Shown: positions 1 to 8,726 of the stretch, in pieces
Layout: the number at the start of each line of letters is the position of its first letter
How positions within the stretch are numbered: the first letter of the stretch is position 1
Assembly: GCA_037189585.1 (NCBI GenBank)
Contig: JBBCJA010000033.1
Span: 1 to 64,000, forward strand
Direction of reading: 5' to 3'
DNA: 64,000 bases
Source of the DNA: JAEXNA01 sp037189585
GTDB lineage: Bacteria; Vulcanimicrobiota; Xenobia; Xenobiales; JADMJV01
Translations under genes and position numbers: made by a program
The notes under the pieces: model-generated
What the model was told of the DNA's origin: nothing
The model's database searches: none
Seen by the model: only the letters and a program-made list of their open reading frames with translations

Positions 1-675
1 CGGAACCGCTTCCAGACTGGGTAAGAGGTCAGGAGGCGGAATCTCCGCGACAGGCTCTTCGTTCACCGGAGATTCGCTCGCGGGCGGCTCGCTCACAGGA
101 ACTTCAACCACAGTTGGCTCGAAGAGCGGCGCCTCAGGCTCCACTGACGGAGCCGCTTCCAGGTTGGGCAAGAAGTCGGGCGACGGAATATCCGCGACAG
201 GCTCTTCGGTCACAGGAACTTCGGCCACAGGTGGCTCGAAGAGCGGCGCCTCAGGCTCCACTGACGGAGCTGCTTCCAGGTTGGGCAAGAAGTCGGGCGA
301 CGGAATCTCCGCGACAGGCTCTTCAGTCACAGGAACTTCGGCCACAGGGGGGGCGAAGAGCGGTGCCTCAGGCTCCACTGACGGAACTGCTTCCAAGTTG
401 GGCAAGAAATCGGGAGTCGGAATATCAACGACAAGCTCTCCGGCTATAGGTGTAGCAAAGAGAGGCGCCTCAGGCTCCACGGGCGGAACCGCTTCCAGAC
501 TGGGTAAGAGGTCAGGAGGCGGAATCTCCGCGACAGGCTCTTCGGTCACCGGAGATTCGCTCGCGGGCGACTCGCTCACAGGGACTTCAGCCACAGGTGG
601 CTCGAAGAGCGGCGCTTCAGGCTCCACTGACGGAGCCGCTTCCAGGTTGGGCAAGAAATCGGGCGACGGAATCTC
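1..675 (-). repeat. In-frame tandem repeat, mostly 117 or 147 bp units
   Basis: Units start near 675, 528, 426, 309, 192 and 45 on the minus strand, giving periods of 147, 102, 117, 117 and 147 bp. The 147 bp form carries a short extra SES/SPAS-type segment; the 102 bp form is diverged. Units starting near 309 and 192 are almost identical, suggesting recent duplication. The array continues past the left edge. Confidence 0.85.
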
Positions 676-1668
676 GGCGACGGCTTCGGAGGACGCCTTT
701 GAGGCCTCATCTGGTCTCGTCAGGTCCACCGAAAAGCTGGACAAACTGTCAGCCGGGTCAGGGGCAGGCAACCCAACCATCTCGTCCGGAGTGGAAATGA
801 CATAGGAACCGCTCGCCTCATCATAGACAAGGGCGATGTCCGGCTCTTGCGCGGGTGCCGAAACAAGCGGAGCCGACGGCGCGGGCGGAGCAGCCTGAGG
901 CTCTTCAACTGGAGCGGCCGGTGACTTGGGTGGCGCGAACCCATTGAGACGAACCCTGCCTCCTTCATCCAAGAAGTTGGCCTTCAATGCCCCGAGTGGT
1001 GCCTGGCTCACCAATTGAAGATGGATGTCGTCGCGCTTGGCTGACCCGCTAATTTTCAGCCGTCCCTCCTCGACGTCAGCTTTGAGTTGCAAAGACCACT
1101 CCCGGAAAAACCCATCAAGAGCGTCAGTCCAGATCCACAAGAGGGGTAAGTAGAGGCGCAACTGCTCCTGAGCCCACTCCTCATCCGCCTCGCTTACCAG
1201 AATATCAAGCCTTCGACTCCAACGACTTAACTGCTCTAAACCCAAGACCGCGCGGCCTTCCACACCCAGCCAACGGGTATACCGCCGGGGGGCTGTCCGC
1301 GACGACTGAAGCCGACTGGTGAGAAAAAAAGTGTCTCGAAGGCTTTCATAAGCCGGATGGTGAGGATGAGAGCGCCAGTCCACAAAAGCTTGGGCGAGAA
1401 TCCTCTCAGACCGATCGAGACTGGGGGCTGCCTTGAGCAATTGCTCCAATGAGGTCGAATAGGGACCGACTGTTTTAAGCGCTCCGATGGCGAACGCCGC
1501 GAAAAATTCCGTTAGGAAAGCTAAACTGTCGTGAACCCAGCGAATAGTATCGACCCCGGCACGACCTTCACCGAGAGCCTGCTGAACTCTCTCTAAAAGT
1601 TGGGCCAGAGGCTCCGGAGATGCGTCCGGGACTCGAAGTTGCCTATGAGTGAGATGCTCGGCGTTCAT
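1..1668 (-). CDS. Pro/Glu-rich tandem-repeat protein, 3' end beyond the window
   Basis: The minus-strand frame is open from an ATG at 1668 to base 1: 556 codons, no stop, so the C-terminus lies left of the window. An in-frame TAG at 1683-1681 makes this ATG the only sensible start. No strong ribosome site is visible. Residues 1-250 look globular and mostly helical, with many Trp, Leu and Arg and no signal peptide. A Pro/Ala linker follows. From about residue 332 come five complete units and part of a sixth, of 34-49 residues, built on (E/D)IPxPDxLPxLEAxPxVEPEAPLF and ending near VxEEPVA. The repeat composition resembles extended spacer or scaffold regions. I do not recognise the N-terminal domain and assign no function. 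Opposite-strand ORFs here are by-products of the repeat. Confidence 0.8.
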   Translation of the reverse strand, partial: MNAEHLTHRQLRVPDASPEPLAQLLERVQQALGEGRAGVDTIRWVHDSLAFLTEFFAAFAIGALKTVGPYSTSLEQLLKAAPSLDRSERILAQAFVDWRSHPHHPAYESLRDTFFLTSRLQSSRTAPRRYTRWLGVEGRAVLGLEQLSRWSRRLDILVSEADEEWAQEQLRLYLPLLWIWTDALDGFFREWSLQLKADVEEGRLKISGSAKRDDIHLQLVSQAPLGALKANFLDEGGRVRLNGFAPPKSPAAPVEEPQAAPPAPSAPLVSAPAQEPDIALVYDEASGSYVISTPDEMVGLPAPDPADSLSSFSVDLTRPDEASKASSEAVAEIPSPDFLPNLEAAPSVEPEAPLFEPPVAEVPVSESPASESPVTEEPVAEIPPPDLLPSLEAVPPVEPEAPLFATPIAGELVVDIPTPDFLPNLEAVPSVEPEAPLFAPPVAEVPVTEEPVAEIPSPDFLPNLEAAPSVEPEAPLFEPPVAEVPVTEEPVADIPSPDFLPNLEAAPSVEPEAPLFEPTVVEVPVSEPPASESPVNEEPVAEIPPPDLLPSLEAVP

Positions 1669-1789
1669 GGCATGAGTAGTCTAGGCCCCCAGGGAGGCGA
1701 GCTATACGGTTATGGATGAGTTTGCGCTTATCCTTCATGGAAAGATAACTCAACAGGAAGAGACTTCGTGCAGCCCAAGCCCCTCAATA

Positions 1790-1824
1790 AAGGAAAACCC
1801 CGCTCCGTGAGCGGGGTTTTCCTT
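1790..1824 (-). terminator. Intrinsic terminator after the LolA-like gene
   Basis: A perfect 15 bp stem (1790-1804 with 1810-1824) has a 5-base loop. On the minus strand it is followed by TTTATTG. It lies 20 bases past the stop at 1845. Confidence 0.85.
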
Positions 1825-1844
1825 GAGAGCTTTCTTACTAGGAG

Positions 1845-2423
1845 CTAGAAGCCGACAGCAGGGGACGTGTTCCACTTGTGTCCGCTGAACTCGCGAGTCT
1901 CGTTGCTCTTACCGTCCTTACGCTCGGTCTTGATGATCTCTGCATTGTCGTTAGCCCAGATGGTATAACTGTTCCCGAATTTGAAGGTAGTCTTCCCACC
2001 CGAGGAGCTGGCCGTGGGTGCTCCGAGGCTCTTGACCTGTTCGAGAATCATCCCGTACAGCGACTGGTGAAAGGGACGGCCGACCACGTCCTTGTGAGTC
2101 AGGTTGCGAGTGATGACGCCACCACCGGTTTTAGCCCGAATCTGATCGGCCTTCCAACTCTTATCATAAACGATGACGGTCCCTTTTCTGCTGGGGTCCG
2201 ACTTGGCGTTGACGATCTCCGTGCGAATCTTATCTCCCGCCCAACGGTAGTCGAAATCAAAGATTCCCTGTGGTCCGTTGTACTTGTAGGTAGCCGAGTA
2301 GTCTTTAGCTCCGTTGATCTTGGCTTTGACTTGATCCCACGTCACGTCGGCGTGAGCGGGCAAGACGGAGGCGATCAGCGCGGTCGCGAAGACCGAGAGC
2401 CAAAGTTTGCGAAGAGTGTTCAT
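1845..2423 (-). CDS. Secreted LolA-like / outer-membrane lipoprotein-sorting-like protein
   Basis: 192 residues from the ATG at 2423, preceded by AAAGGAG about seven bases upstream. A longer in-frame reading starting at 2468 is possible but lacks a ribosome site. Residues 1-25 (MNTLRKLWLSVFATALIASV, then a PAHA cleavage region) form a signal peptide. The mature part is rich in aromatic and charged beta-strand patterns (SATYKYNG, FDFDYRWAGDKIRTE, TVIVYDKSWKADQI, TTFKFGNSYTIWAN, EIIKTERKDG). This resembles the half-barrel of LolA/LppX-like proteins, which carry lipoproteins or lipids. The family call is by pattern only; the secreted call is firm. It forms its own unit with a terminator just downstream. 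Confidence 0.6.
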   Translation of the reverse strand: MNTLRKLWLSVFATALIASVLPAHADVTWDQVKAKINGAKDYSATYKYNGPQGIFDFDYRWAGDKIRTEIVNAKSDPSRKGTVIVYDKSWKADQIRAKTGGGVITRNLTHKDVVGRPFHQSLYGMILEQVKSLGAPTASSSGGKTTFKFGNSYTIWANDNAEIIKTERKDGKSNETREFSGHKWNTSPAVGF

Positions 2424-2576
2424 CTGAGTCTCCTTTGGACTTTTGGAGGCGCCACACGCCCCCCTCAATTTGTCGTGTTAAGCTCTCCGGTTTCGACATC
2501 GTCACCGGAAGAGCGGTCGGTTCTCGATCGCAAAGTCATTTCCTTTGGGACCTTGATGCCAAGTAACCTCCTACTC

Positions 2577-3356
2577 TTAGGAGAGTTCCCGCAGGCCAAA
2601 AAGTTTTTCCGTATTCGCGGTCGTAGCCTCCGCCACCATGTCGCTCGAAATACCGCGCAGAGCCGCGATAGCTTCCACTATCAGGGGGATATACTCAGGT
2701 TTATTCAGACGACCTCGATGAGGCACCGGAGCGAGATACGGACCGTCGGTCTCCACCAACAAACGGTCCAGAGGCACTTGCCTGGCGACTTCGGCCACGT
2801 CTCCTGAATTCTTGAATGTCACAATTCCGGTGATGCCGATATAGTATCCCAGGTCCAAGAATCTCTGGGCCCATTCCCAGGAGCCGGTGAAGCAGTGCAC
2901 CACACCAGGGCGAGCTCGACTGGTGGTCTTAAGTTCGCGATACAATAGATCCTCGCAAGACCGACAATGAAGAATAAGGGGAATATTGTGGGAGTTAGCC
3001 ACTTCGATGTGAGGTCGCAGACATCGCAACTGGGCTTCCAGGGGCGTAAAATCGTAGTGCCCCTCCAGCCCGGTTTCACCCAAAATCGGAATGGGAAGCC
3101 GGGCCAATCCAGACTCTAAATGCTCATGCAAGTCTTCAGCGAATTCTGGTGTGGCCTCGTGAGGATGCACGCCCACCGCGGGAAAAATTTGAGGAAATTC
3201 CGCCGAGAGAGACAAAAGCTGTTCAAACGAGTCAAAATGAAGAGCAGGGGCAACCATTCTATCGACCCCTAACTTAGCGGCCGCGTGGAGAATTTCTACC
3301 ACTCCAGGGCCCTCGGCGTAGGCTTTTGCGTCCAAATGTACATGGGAGTCTATCAT
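2577..3356 (-). CDS. TatD-family metal-dependent hydrolase
   Basis: 259 residues, the usual TatD length (amidohydrolase fold; 3'-5' exonuclease/DNase). The first metal-binding motif is at once visible (MIDSHVHL, His5 and His7). Further ligand regions are GVHPHE, GETGLEGHYDF, LILHCR, VVHCFTGS and the late VETDGPYLAP. The usual GLD after GE is GLE here. The TatD C-terminal signature around residues 200-220 (PHRGRLNKPEYI) is intact. The gene is divergent from the GspF-like gene at 3395. Members are involved in DNA turnover and quality control; the in vivo substrate is not evident. Confidence 0.92.
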   Translation of the reverse strand: MIDSHVHLDAKAYAEGPGVVEILHAAAKLGVDRMVAPALHFDSFEQLLSLSAEFPQIFPAVGVHPHEATPEFAEDLHEHLESGLARLPIPILGETGLEGHYDFTPLEAQLRCLRPHIEVANSHNIPLILHCRSCEDLLYRELKTTSRARPGVVHCFTGSWEWAQRFLDLGYYIGITGIVTFKNSGDVAEVARQVPLDRLLVETDGPYLAPVPHRGRLNKPEYIPLIVEAIAALRGISSDMVAEATTANTEKLFGLRELS

Positions 3357-3394
3357 ACGCCAGGAGCCGTTCCTTTCTCGGCGAACCGTTCCTC

Positions 3395-4615
3395 GTGGCT
3401 AGCTTCATATTCAAAGTTATCGACGAGCGCGACCAGGTCGTATCAGGAACCCTCAGTGCCCCGACTCTGGCGCTGGCACAAGAACGTCTCAAGGCCGTTT
3501 ACAAAAATGTCCTGGTCGTGGAGGAGCAAAAGACTAGCGGCTCAGCTGTTGCTTTCAAACGCTCCCCACGAGTCAAAATCGATAGCCTAGCTATCTACTG
3601 CCGTCAGTTGGCGGTGATGGTGAATTCAGGAATCGCGGTCAACCGCGCTCTGCGCTTTTGCAGTCGTGGCGAAGACCACAACTTGAACGTGGTGATGGCT
3701 CGAGTCGCCGACGAGGTGGAGTCTGGCAAATCGGTCTCCCAGGCGCTCTCGGATCAGCCGCGCGTTTTCGGGAATATTTTCATCGCACTGGTCAAAGCCG
3801 GCGAGACCTCCGGATCGCTCGATGTGTCTTTGAAAAAACTCGCCGACTTGCTGGAAAAGACGGTGGGATTACAGAAGAGAGTCCAGAGCACCTTGGCCTA
3901 CCCGGCGGTCATCTTTGTGGTTTGTATCGCGGTGATCGCGTTCTTCACATTCTATATCATGCCGCAGATGATTCCGATGTTCGAGTCGATGTCGGTGGAA
4001 CTACCGCTGCCGACAAGGATCATGATGTTTTGCGCGACCACCCTGCAAAACCCTTGGGTCTCGGGCCCCTTGGCCGTGGGCGCGGTGGTCGGCTCCATCC
4101 TTCTCTTCAACGCCTATCAAAATCTCGATAAAGCTCCCGAAATCCGCTACTACGTCGACAGCTACATTTTGCGCGTACCGGTTGTTGGTCCGCTCTTTCG
4201 TCTGTCGACTCAAGCTCGTATCCTATTCACCCTGGCCACTCTGCTCGACGCCGGTGTTTCGTTGACAGAGTCACTTCTGGTCGTGGAAAAAGTCGCCAAC
4301 AACGAAGTTTATTCACGGCGCATCCGATGGGGCCGCGAAGCGCTTCTTCAAGGTTCTAGCGTCTTCGCGTCGCTGGAAAGCCATGAAGTCTTCAATGTGA
4401 TGGCCTTGCAGATGATCAAGGTCGGCGAAGAGACCGGTACTCTAGCCGAAATGGTGCGCCGCATCGGTCAGATGTATGAAGAGGAGGTGGAGCACCAACT
4501 CGACCAACTGTCCTCCTTGATCGAACCACTCATCATGGCGTTCATGGGTCTTGTCGTCGGATTTATCACCGTGGCCTCGTTCTTACCGATGGTTCAACTT
4601 CTCCAGAACCTCTAA
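3395..4615 (+). CDS. Type II secretion/type IV pilus inner-membrane protein, GspF/PilC family
   Basis: Start GTG at 3395 gives 406 residues beginning VASFIFKVIDERDQ, like typical PilC/GspF N-termini. The ATG at 3326 would run into the divergent tatD-like gene. No good ribosome site is seen before either. Two T2SSF domains are present: about residues 70-195 (YCRQLAVMVNSGIAV, then TM YPAVIFVVCIAVIAFFTFYI) and 270-400 (TQARILFTLATLLDAGVSL, ending TM MAFMGLVVGFITVASFLPMV). The protein is the membrane platform that couples the assembly ATPase to pilin extrusion. No GspE/PilB ATPase or pilin adjoins it. The 3' end overlaps uppP by 4 bp. Confidence 0.9.
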   Translation: MASFIFKVIDERDQVVSGTLSAPTLALAQERLKAVYKNVLVVEEQKTSGSAVAFKRSPRVKIDSLAIYCRQLAVMVNSGIAVNRALRFCSRGEDHNLNVVMARVADEVESGKSVSQALSDQPRVFGNIFIALVKAGETSGSLDVSLKKLADLLEKTVGLQKRVQSTLAYPAVIFVVCIAVIAFFTFYIMPQMIPMFESMSVELPLPTRIMMFCATTLQNPWVSGPLAVGAVVGSILLFNAYQNLDKAPEIRYYVDSYILRVPVVGPLFRLSTQARILFTLATLLDAGVSLTESLLVVEKVANNEVYSRRIRWGREALLQGSSVFASLESHEVFNVMALQMIKVGEETGTLAEMVRRIGQMYEEEVEHQLDQLSSLIEPLIMAFMGLVVGFITVASFLPMVQLLQNL

Positions 4616-5433
4616 CCGAACGCCAGCCAGAGGAGAAGGCCGAGCCCAAAGACCACTCGATAGAGAGCGAAAGGTCGAAATGTCCCGCCTTCCAGGTAGC
4701 GGAGAAAGCCACGCAGACAGGCCTTCCCTATCAGGGCGGAAGCCAACGCTCCGCAAACCATGGCGCGCAAAAGCTCAGGAGCAGGCCACTCTCCGATCAG
4801 CGCCGCTCCTTTATACAGAACTGCTCCGGCGACTATCGGAATGGAGCAGAGCATCGAGAAGCGCGCGGCCTCGGCTCGATGGAGGCCCAGGGTCATTCCC
4901 GCTGTCATGGTAGCCCCGCTTCTCGAGGTGCCCGGTAGCAAAGCCGCCATCTGAGCGCATCCCACCAATAGGGCCTGACGCCAGCTCATCCGCGACACCT
5001 TACTCGCACCAGACTTTCCGTCGGCCCAGGCCAGAAGAAGTCCCCAGACTAGCGAGACTACCGCGACCAATCCCAACCCCTGCAGAAAATGCTCAACCAG
5101 TCCGTCGAGAAGAAAACCGGCCACCGCTCCGGGAAAGCTTGCCACAAGGATCAAAAGGACCGTCCGCTCATGCTCTCCTCTAGGCCTACCGCATCGATAC
5201 ACCAGGCGCCCAAAAGCTCGCGATAGCTCGCCAACCTCACCACGATAATGACTCAGCAGCGCGGCGAGTGTTCCCAGGTGGAGCGATACGTCAAAGGTTT
5301 TCCCGAGATAGGGCCAACCCAGAAGCTCGGGCAGCGCCACAAGATGCGCCGAGGAAGAGATCGGGAGAAACTCGGTAATTCCCTGAACCGCTCCCAAAAG
5401 TACCCCTTGAATCTCAAGAGGCGGAGGGCTCAC
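4612..5433 (-). CDS. uppP: Undecaprenyl-diphosphatase UppP (BacA)
   Basis: 273 residues, standard for UppP/BacA, a polytopic membrane phosphatase that dephosphorylates undecaprenyl diphosphate to recycle the lipid carrier of peptidoglycan precursors. The two signature motifs are intact: QGITEFLPISSSAH near residues 18-31, with the catalytic Glu/His region, and PGTSRSGATMTAGM near 166-179. About eight hydrophobic helices are visible. The start is GTG at 5433, whose GTGA overlaps the stop of the upstream amidase, so the two genes are translationally coupled. Pairing a murein amidase with UppP makes a small cell-wall operon. Confidence 0.95.
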   Translation of the reverse strand: MSPPPLEIQGVLLGAVQGITEFLPISSSAHLVALPELLGWPYLGKTFDVSLHLGTLAALLSHYRGEVGELSRAFGRLVYRCGRPRGEHERTVLLILVASFPGAVAGFLLDGLVEHFLQGLGLVAVVSLVWGLLLAWADGKSGASKVSRMSWRQALLVGCAQMAALLPGTSRSGATMTAGMTLGLHRAEAARFSMLCSIPIVAGAVLYKGAALIGEWPAPELLRAMVCGALASALIGKACLRGFLRYLEGGTFRPFALYRVVFGLGLLLWLAFG

Positions 5434-7367
5434 TTCCCAGCCGCGGAGACCGGAAAGTGCTTGGCCGCGTATCCTCGCAGACCGGCCAGGATGCCCCGGG
5501 CGATGCGCTCGCGGTACTCTGGACTGGCCAATAGCGCGCCTTCGGACGAGTTCGAGATAAAAGCGGTCTCGATCAATACCGCGGGCATCTGAGTGTGAGC
5601 CAACACGAAGAAGCGGTCCTTGATCAAACCTCGGTGGGTTCGCCCAGTCGCAACCAGGAGCTCATTCTCAAGATTCTTTGCCAAGACGTAGTCATCCGAT
5701 TTGTACCAGTGAATGGAGGTGCCACCGACTCCAGAGTTGGCCGAGGAATTGCAGTGGATAGAAACAAAGAGGTCAGCCGAATGCTCGTTGGCGACTCCGG
5801 CTCGGGCTCCCAACTCCTCCTTATCCGAGGAACCGGCGTAAGAGACATCGCGATCGACCGATCGAGTCATCACGACGTTCCAGCCTTCGGCTCTCAGCAT
5901 TGCCGCTAAACGCAGCGAAATATCGAGAGTCACCTGCTTCTCGGAAACTCCATGAGTCCGGCTTATCGCCCCAGGATCCGAGCCGCCATGCCCAGGGTCG
6001 ATACAGATGGTTCGTCCCAGCGCCGATCCGGGCTTCGGCTTCTCCGTCTGGCCCGCGCCACGAGTGGCCCCCCCAGAAGCCAGGTTCCGTCCGGGGAACT
6101 CCAGGAAAAGTTCTGTCTCTTCTCCGGCTAGCGTGGTGACGGCCAGCGGTCCTCGCAGGTCACAAACCAGCCGGACCACCGGGCTCGGCTCGGGCATGTT
6201 CTGCACGATACGAACCCCCTCCACCCCGGCGACCGGCGCCGAGAGGTTCTGCCGTTTGGCCGGAAAGATAACACCAGGGAAGTCCACAACGAAGCGATGC
6301 TGGCCTTCGGACAGGCGAGACCAACGGTAGGTCACCGGCTGAGAAAAGACCAGCTTCAACTGCTCTCCTTTCCAAGTCGCTTCCAGCAGGAGAGGACGCT
6401 TGGAATTCGTCGTGACCGTTGGGGAATTGGCGGGGGGCTTGGGACGAACGTCAGGGTTCTCGGCCGGCGGGTCCTGAGCCACAACCACGGGGGGGACCTT
6501 CACCGTGACGGCCGGGGCGGGAGTCGGACTGCTCGCTGGCGCGGGCGTCGGCTTACTCGCCGGGGCCGGCCCGGCCGACGCGACCGGAGATTGCCCGGCG
6601 CGCCACGCGAGCTCCGCGCGATGCTCAAAGAGATTGAAACTCTTTGGAGTGCTCACCGAAATCCCCGAAGGGGTCGGAATGACGACCCGGGTTACCGAGG
6701 GAGCGGGCTGATTGTGGGCCACCTTGATTTCACCCACCATCGGATAAGACAGGGTGTCGAGCCCTCTCTTAGGAGCCGCTCCGATAAGGTCGATAACGGT
6801 TCGCGAGGGATTCTTCAGATGAAGCACCTTACGGCGTACCGGAACGCTGGTCTCGATAGAGACCGCGGCTCCTCGCGGGCCCTCGTCGACAATGTTGACC
6901 GCCTTCACCGTAGGCTCGAAGTAGATCGCGCCTCGGGCGCCATCTTTGACGGTGACTCGGCAGTCGAGCAGCTCTTCCAAAGAAGAAAGTGGAACATGGA
7001 CCCCTTCGTCGATCATTCGAGGCGGAACAGGGAGCGGTCTGCCGCCCAAACTTTTCTGTCCTAGAGTCAGGGCGGTTCCCGCCGTGGTCGAAAGCGTCAA
7101 AGTCGCGCCCGACCAATTCAGATCCCGCCCAAGTATTCTAGCAATCGCCATCAGGCTGGGATTATCAGCCTTGACCATATACTCTCCGGAAACAGAAGTC
7201 GCGATCACCGGGAGCTTCATTCGTTGACCCATGCAGATAGCCTCACGGGTGCTTCTAGTTCCCAGACTAGCCTCTTGAGCGATCGCCATCATCGACATCG
7301 TGACCCACAGGGTAAAGATAGCGACAAGGTCGCGAGCTAGAATTGTACGAGTTCTAGGCCTGGCCAT
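5430..7367 (-). CDS. N-acetylmuramoyl-L-alanine amidase with copper-amine-oxidase-like and AMIN domains
   Basis: 645 residues; ATG at 7367 with GAGGAG upstream. Order: signal anchor about 12-32; a copper amine oxidase N-terminal-like domain about 40-150 (RMIDEGVHVPLSSLEELLDC); a first AMIN-like domain about 155-245; a Pro/Ala linker about 262-325; a second AMIN-like domain about 328-425; and an Amidase_3 domain about 450-638. The zinc site is readable: DPGHGGSDPGA, an early Glu in VSEKQVTLD, SIHCNS and the catalytic LIETAF. The enzyme cleaves the lactyl amide between MurNAc and the stem peptide in the periplasm or wall during cell separation. AMIN domains usually target envelope sites. It is operonic with uppP. 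Confidence 0.94.
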   Translation of the reverse strand: MARPRTRTILARDLVAIFTLWVTMSMMAIAQEASLGTRSTREAICMGQRMKLPVIATSVSGEYMVKADNPSLMAIARILGRDLNWSGATLTLSTTAGTALTLGQKSLGGRPLPVPPRMIDEGVHVPLSSLEELLDCRVTVKDGARGAIYFEPTVKAVNIVDEGPRGAAVSIETSVPVRRKVLHLKNPSRTVIDLIGAAPKRGLDTLSYPMVGEIKVAHNQPAPSVTRVVIPTPSGISVSTPKSFNLFEHRAELAWRAGQSPVASAGPAPASKPTPAPASSPTPAPAVTVKVPPVVVAQDPPAENPDVRPKPPANSPTVTTNSKRPLLLEATWKGEQLKLVFSQPVTYRWSRLSEGQHRFVVDFPGVIFPAKRQNLSAPVAGVEGVRIVQNMPEPSPVVRLVCDLRGPLAVTTLAGEETELFLEFPGRNLASGGATRGAGQTEKPKPGSALGRTICIDPGHGGSDPGAISRTHGVSEKQVTLDISLRLAAMLRAEGWNVVMTRSVDRDVSYAGSSDKEELGARAGVANEHSADLFVSIHCNSSANSGVGGTSIHWYKSDDYVLAKNLENELLVATGRTHRGLIKDRFFVLAHTQMPAVLIETAFISNSSEGALLASPEYRERIARGILAGLRGYAAKHFPVSAAGK

Positions 7368-7520
7368 TGGTTCTCCTCAAAGCATGGGATTCAAGTCCCC
7401 ATGAAATCCCTTCAACACGACCCTACCCCCGCCTTCTAACTCAAAGCGCAAAGATCAATAACATCCACAACCTAAAAACTATCCGGAGGGTTTCCTCTCG
7501 GCCATATCCAAACCGCCCTC

Positions 7521-8726
7521 GTGGGGATTCCGGATCTAACAGCTCAGTGGACTTACGACGACGGGACGGTCGTCACCATGCGGCGCGCTCGGCTAGAGGA
7601 CCGTCCGGCGCTCCGAGCTCTCTACATCGCTCAGTATGGCGATCGCTACGCCTTACCGGAAGTGGTGGATGACGAGCGAAGTCTGGAGGTCATCACCGGC
7701 GACAACTGGGTTTGGCTGCTGGCCGAATCCGAGGGCCACATCAACGCCTCGCTGATCTTTGGCTGGGACCCGATCCACCGCATCGGGAAGAGTTTCGCCG
7801 GAGTGGTGGGCGCCGAACAGCGCGGGCACAAAACGATGCAGCGCATGCTGCGCGAGGGTTTGGACCGCCTGCTCGTCCATGGCGAGACTTTCGAACTCGT
7901 CTACGCTGTGGTTCGTACCTTCGTGCCGCCCTCGTTCCACCGTGATCTCTTCGGCCTCGGCTTTCGAGATGTCGGTGTCTTTCCCAACGTCCGTAAGGTA
8001 CTCCAGTATGAAACTCACGGCCTCAAGGTGATGGTCGGTCCCACCACCTTGGAGAAAAGAAGAAAAACTCCGCGACTGATTCCTCAGATGGAGGGCATTT
8101 ACAATATCACTCGTGAGCGCTTTCAGCTCGAAGCAGCCGTTCTCGACTACCAGGCCGTGGCCAGCGTCAAGAACGGGGTCGACCTGCGAGTGGAGCTTCG
8201 GCCCGTGGCCGAAGCCGGAAAAGATGGCGTGACCAAAGCTCGTATCGAGATGCTACGACGGTCGTCTCGAGAGCTCCGATACGGATTCTTTCCTCTCCAC
8301 GAGCCGAATCAGATCTTGTGCGATCCCACCGGCAAAGTTCGCGTCTTTCTCTCTCACACCCCCACCGATGGCCACTCCTCGATCCTTGGCTTTGACCCAG
8401 GTCCCTACGACCCGGTCAGTGTTTTGATGTCGGTCTCCGACTACTGCTCGGAGCGAGGGGGGGTTTATCTCGAGCTTCTGGTCTCGGCCTACGACCCAAG
8501 CCTCCAGGCCGCCGCCTATCTGGCCGGCTTTCTCCCCTGTGCCTATTTTCTAGCCGCCTCGCGCGATCACTACTCCGGACGACGCGAGGACATCGTGGTG
8601 ACCAGCAAGACCTTCGTGCCTCTCCACTTCGCCGGGCTTCGGCTGACGGAATTTTCCAAACCGTACCTGCTGGAGTTCTTCAAAGTTTACGCCGGTCGTT
8701 TGTGGGAAGAGCTCAACGATGCTTAG
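7521..8726 (+). CDS. GNAT-like acyltransferase, first gene of the lux-like operon
   Basis: 401 residues from a GTG at 7521; an internal ATG at 7578 (MRRARLEDRPALRALY) is an alternative. Neither has a close Shine-Dalgarno. Residues about 15-150 fit a GNAT N-acetyltransferase fold: an RRARLEDRPALRALY first strand and helix, and a VVGAEQRGHKTMQRMLREGL segment like the acetyl-CoA pyrophosphate loop. The remaining ~250 residues are not recognised and may be a second degenerate GNAT-like half. The last 8 bases overlap the LuxE-like gene, so it belongs to that operon. A role in transferring an acyl or acetyl group to the pathway product is inference from context. Confidence 0.65.
   Translation: MGIPDLTAQWTYDDGTVVTMRRARLEDRPALRALYIAQYGDRYALPEVVDDERSLEVITGDNWVWLLAESEGHINASLIFGWDPIHRIGKSFAGVVGAEQRGHKTMQRMLREGLDRLLVHGETFELVYAVVRTFVPPSFHRDLFGLGFRDVGVFPNVRKVLQYETHGLKVMVGPTTLEKRRKTPRLIPQMEGIYNITRERFQLEAAVLDYQAVASVKNGVDLRVELRPVAEAGKDGVTKARIEMLRRSSRELRYGFFPLHEPNQILCDPTGKVRVFLSHTPTDGHSSILGFDPGPYDPVSVLMSVSDYCSERGGVYLELLVSAYDPSLQAAAYLAGFLPCAYFLAASRDHYSGRREDIVVTSKTFVPLHFAGLRLTEFSKPYLLEFFKVYAGRLWEELNDA

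Noticed and set aside
114..805. Long plus-strand ORFs rich in Gly/Ser/Thr or Arg/Ala, looking like surface repeat proteins
   Set aside because: They are complements of the minus-strand Pro/Glu repeats. The minus frame is open for 556 codons including a non-repetitive domain, while the plus frames stop outside the repeat and lack ribosome sites.
1878..2807. 309-codon plus-strand ORF
   Set aside because: Antisense to the LolA-like gene and the end of the TatD-family gene, both with clear motifs and starts. It has no ribosome site or recognisable domain.
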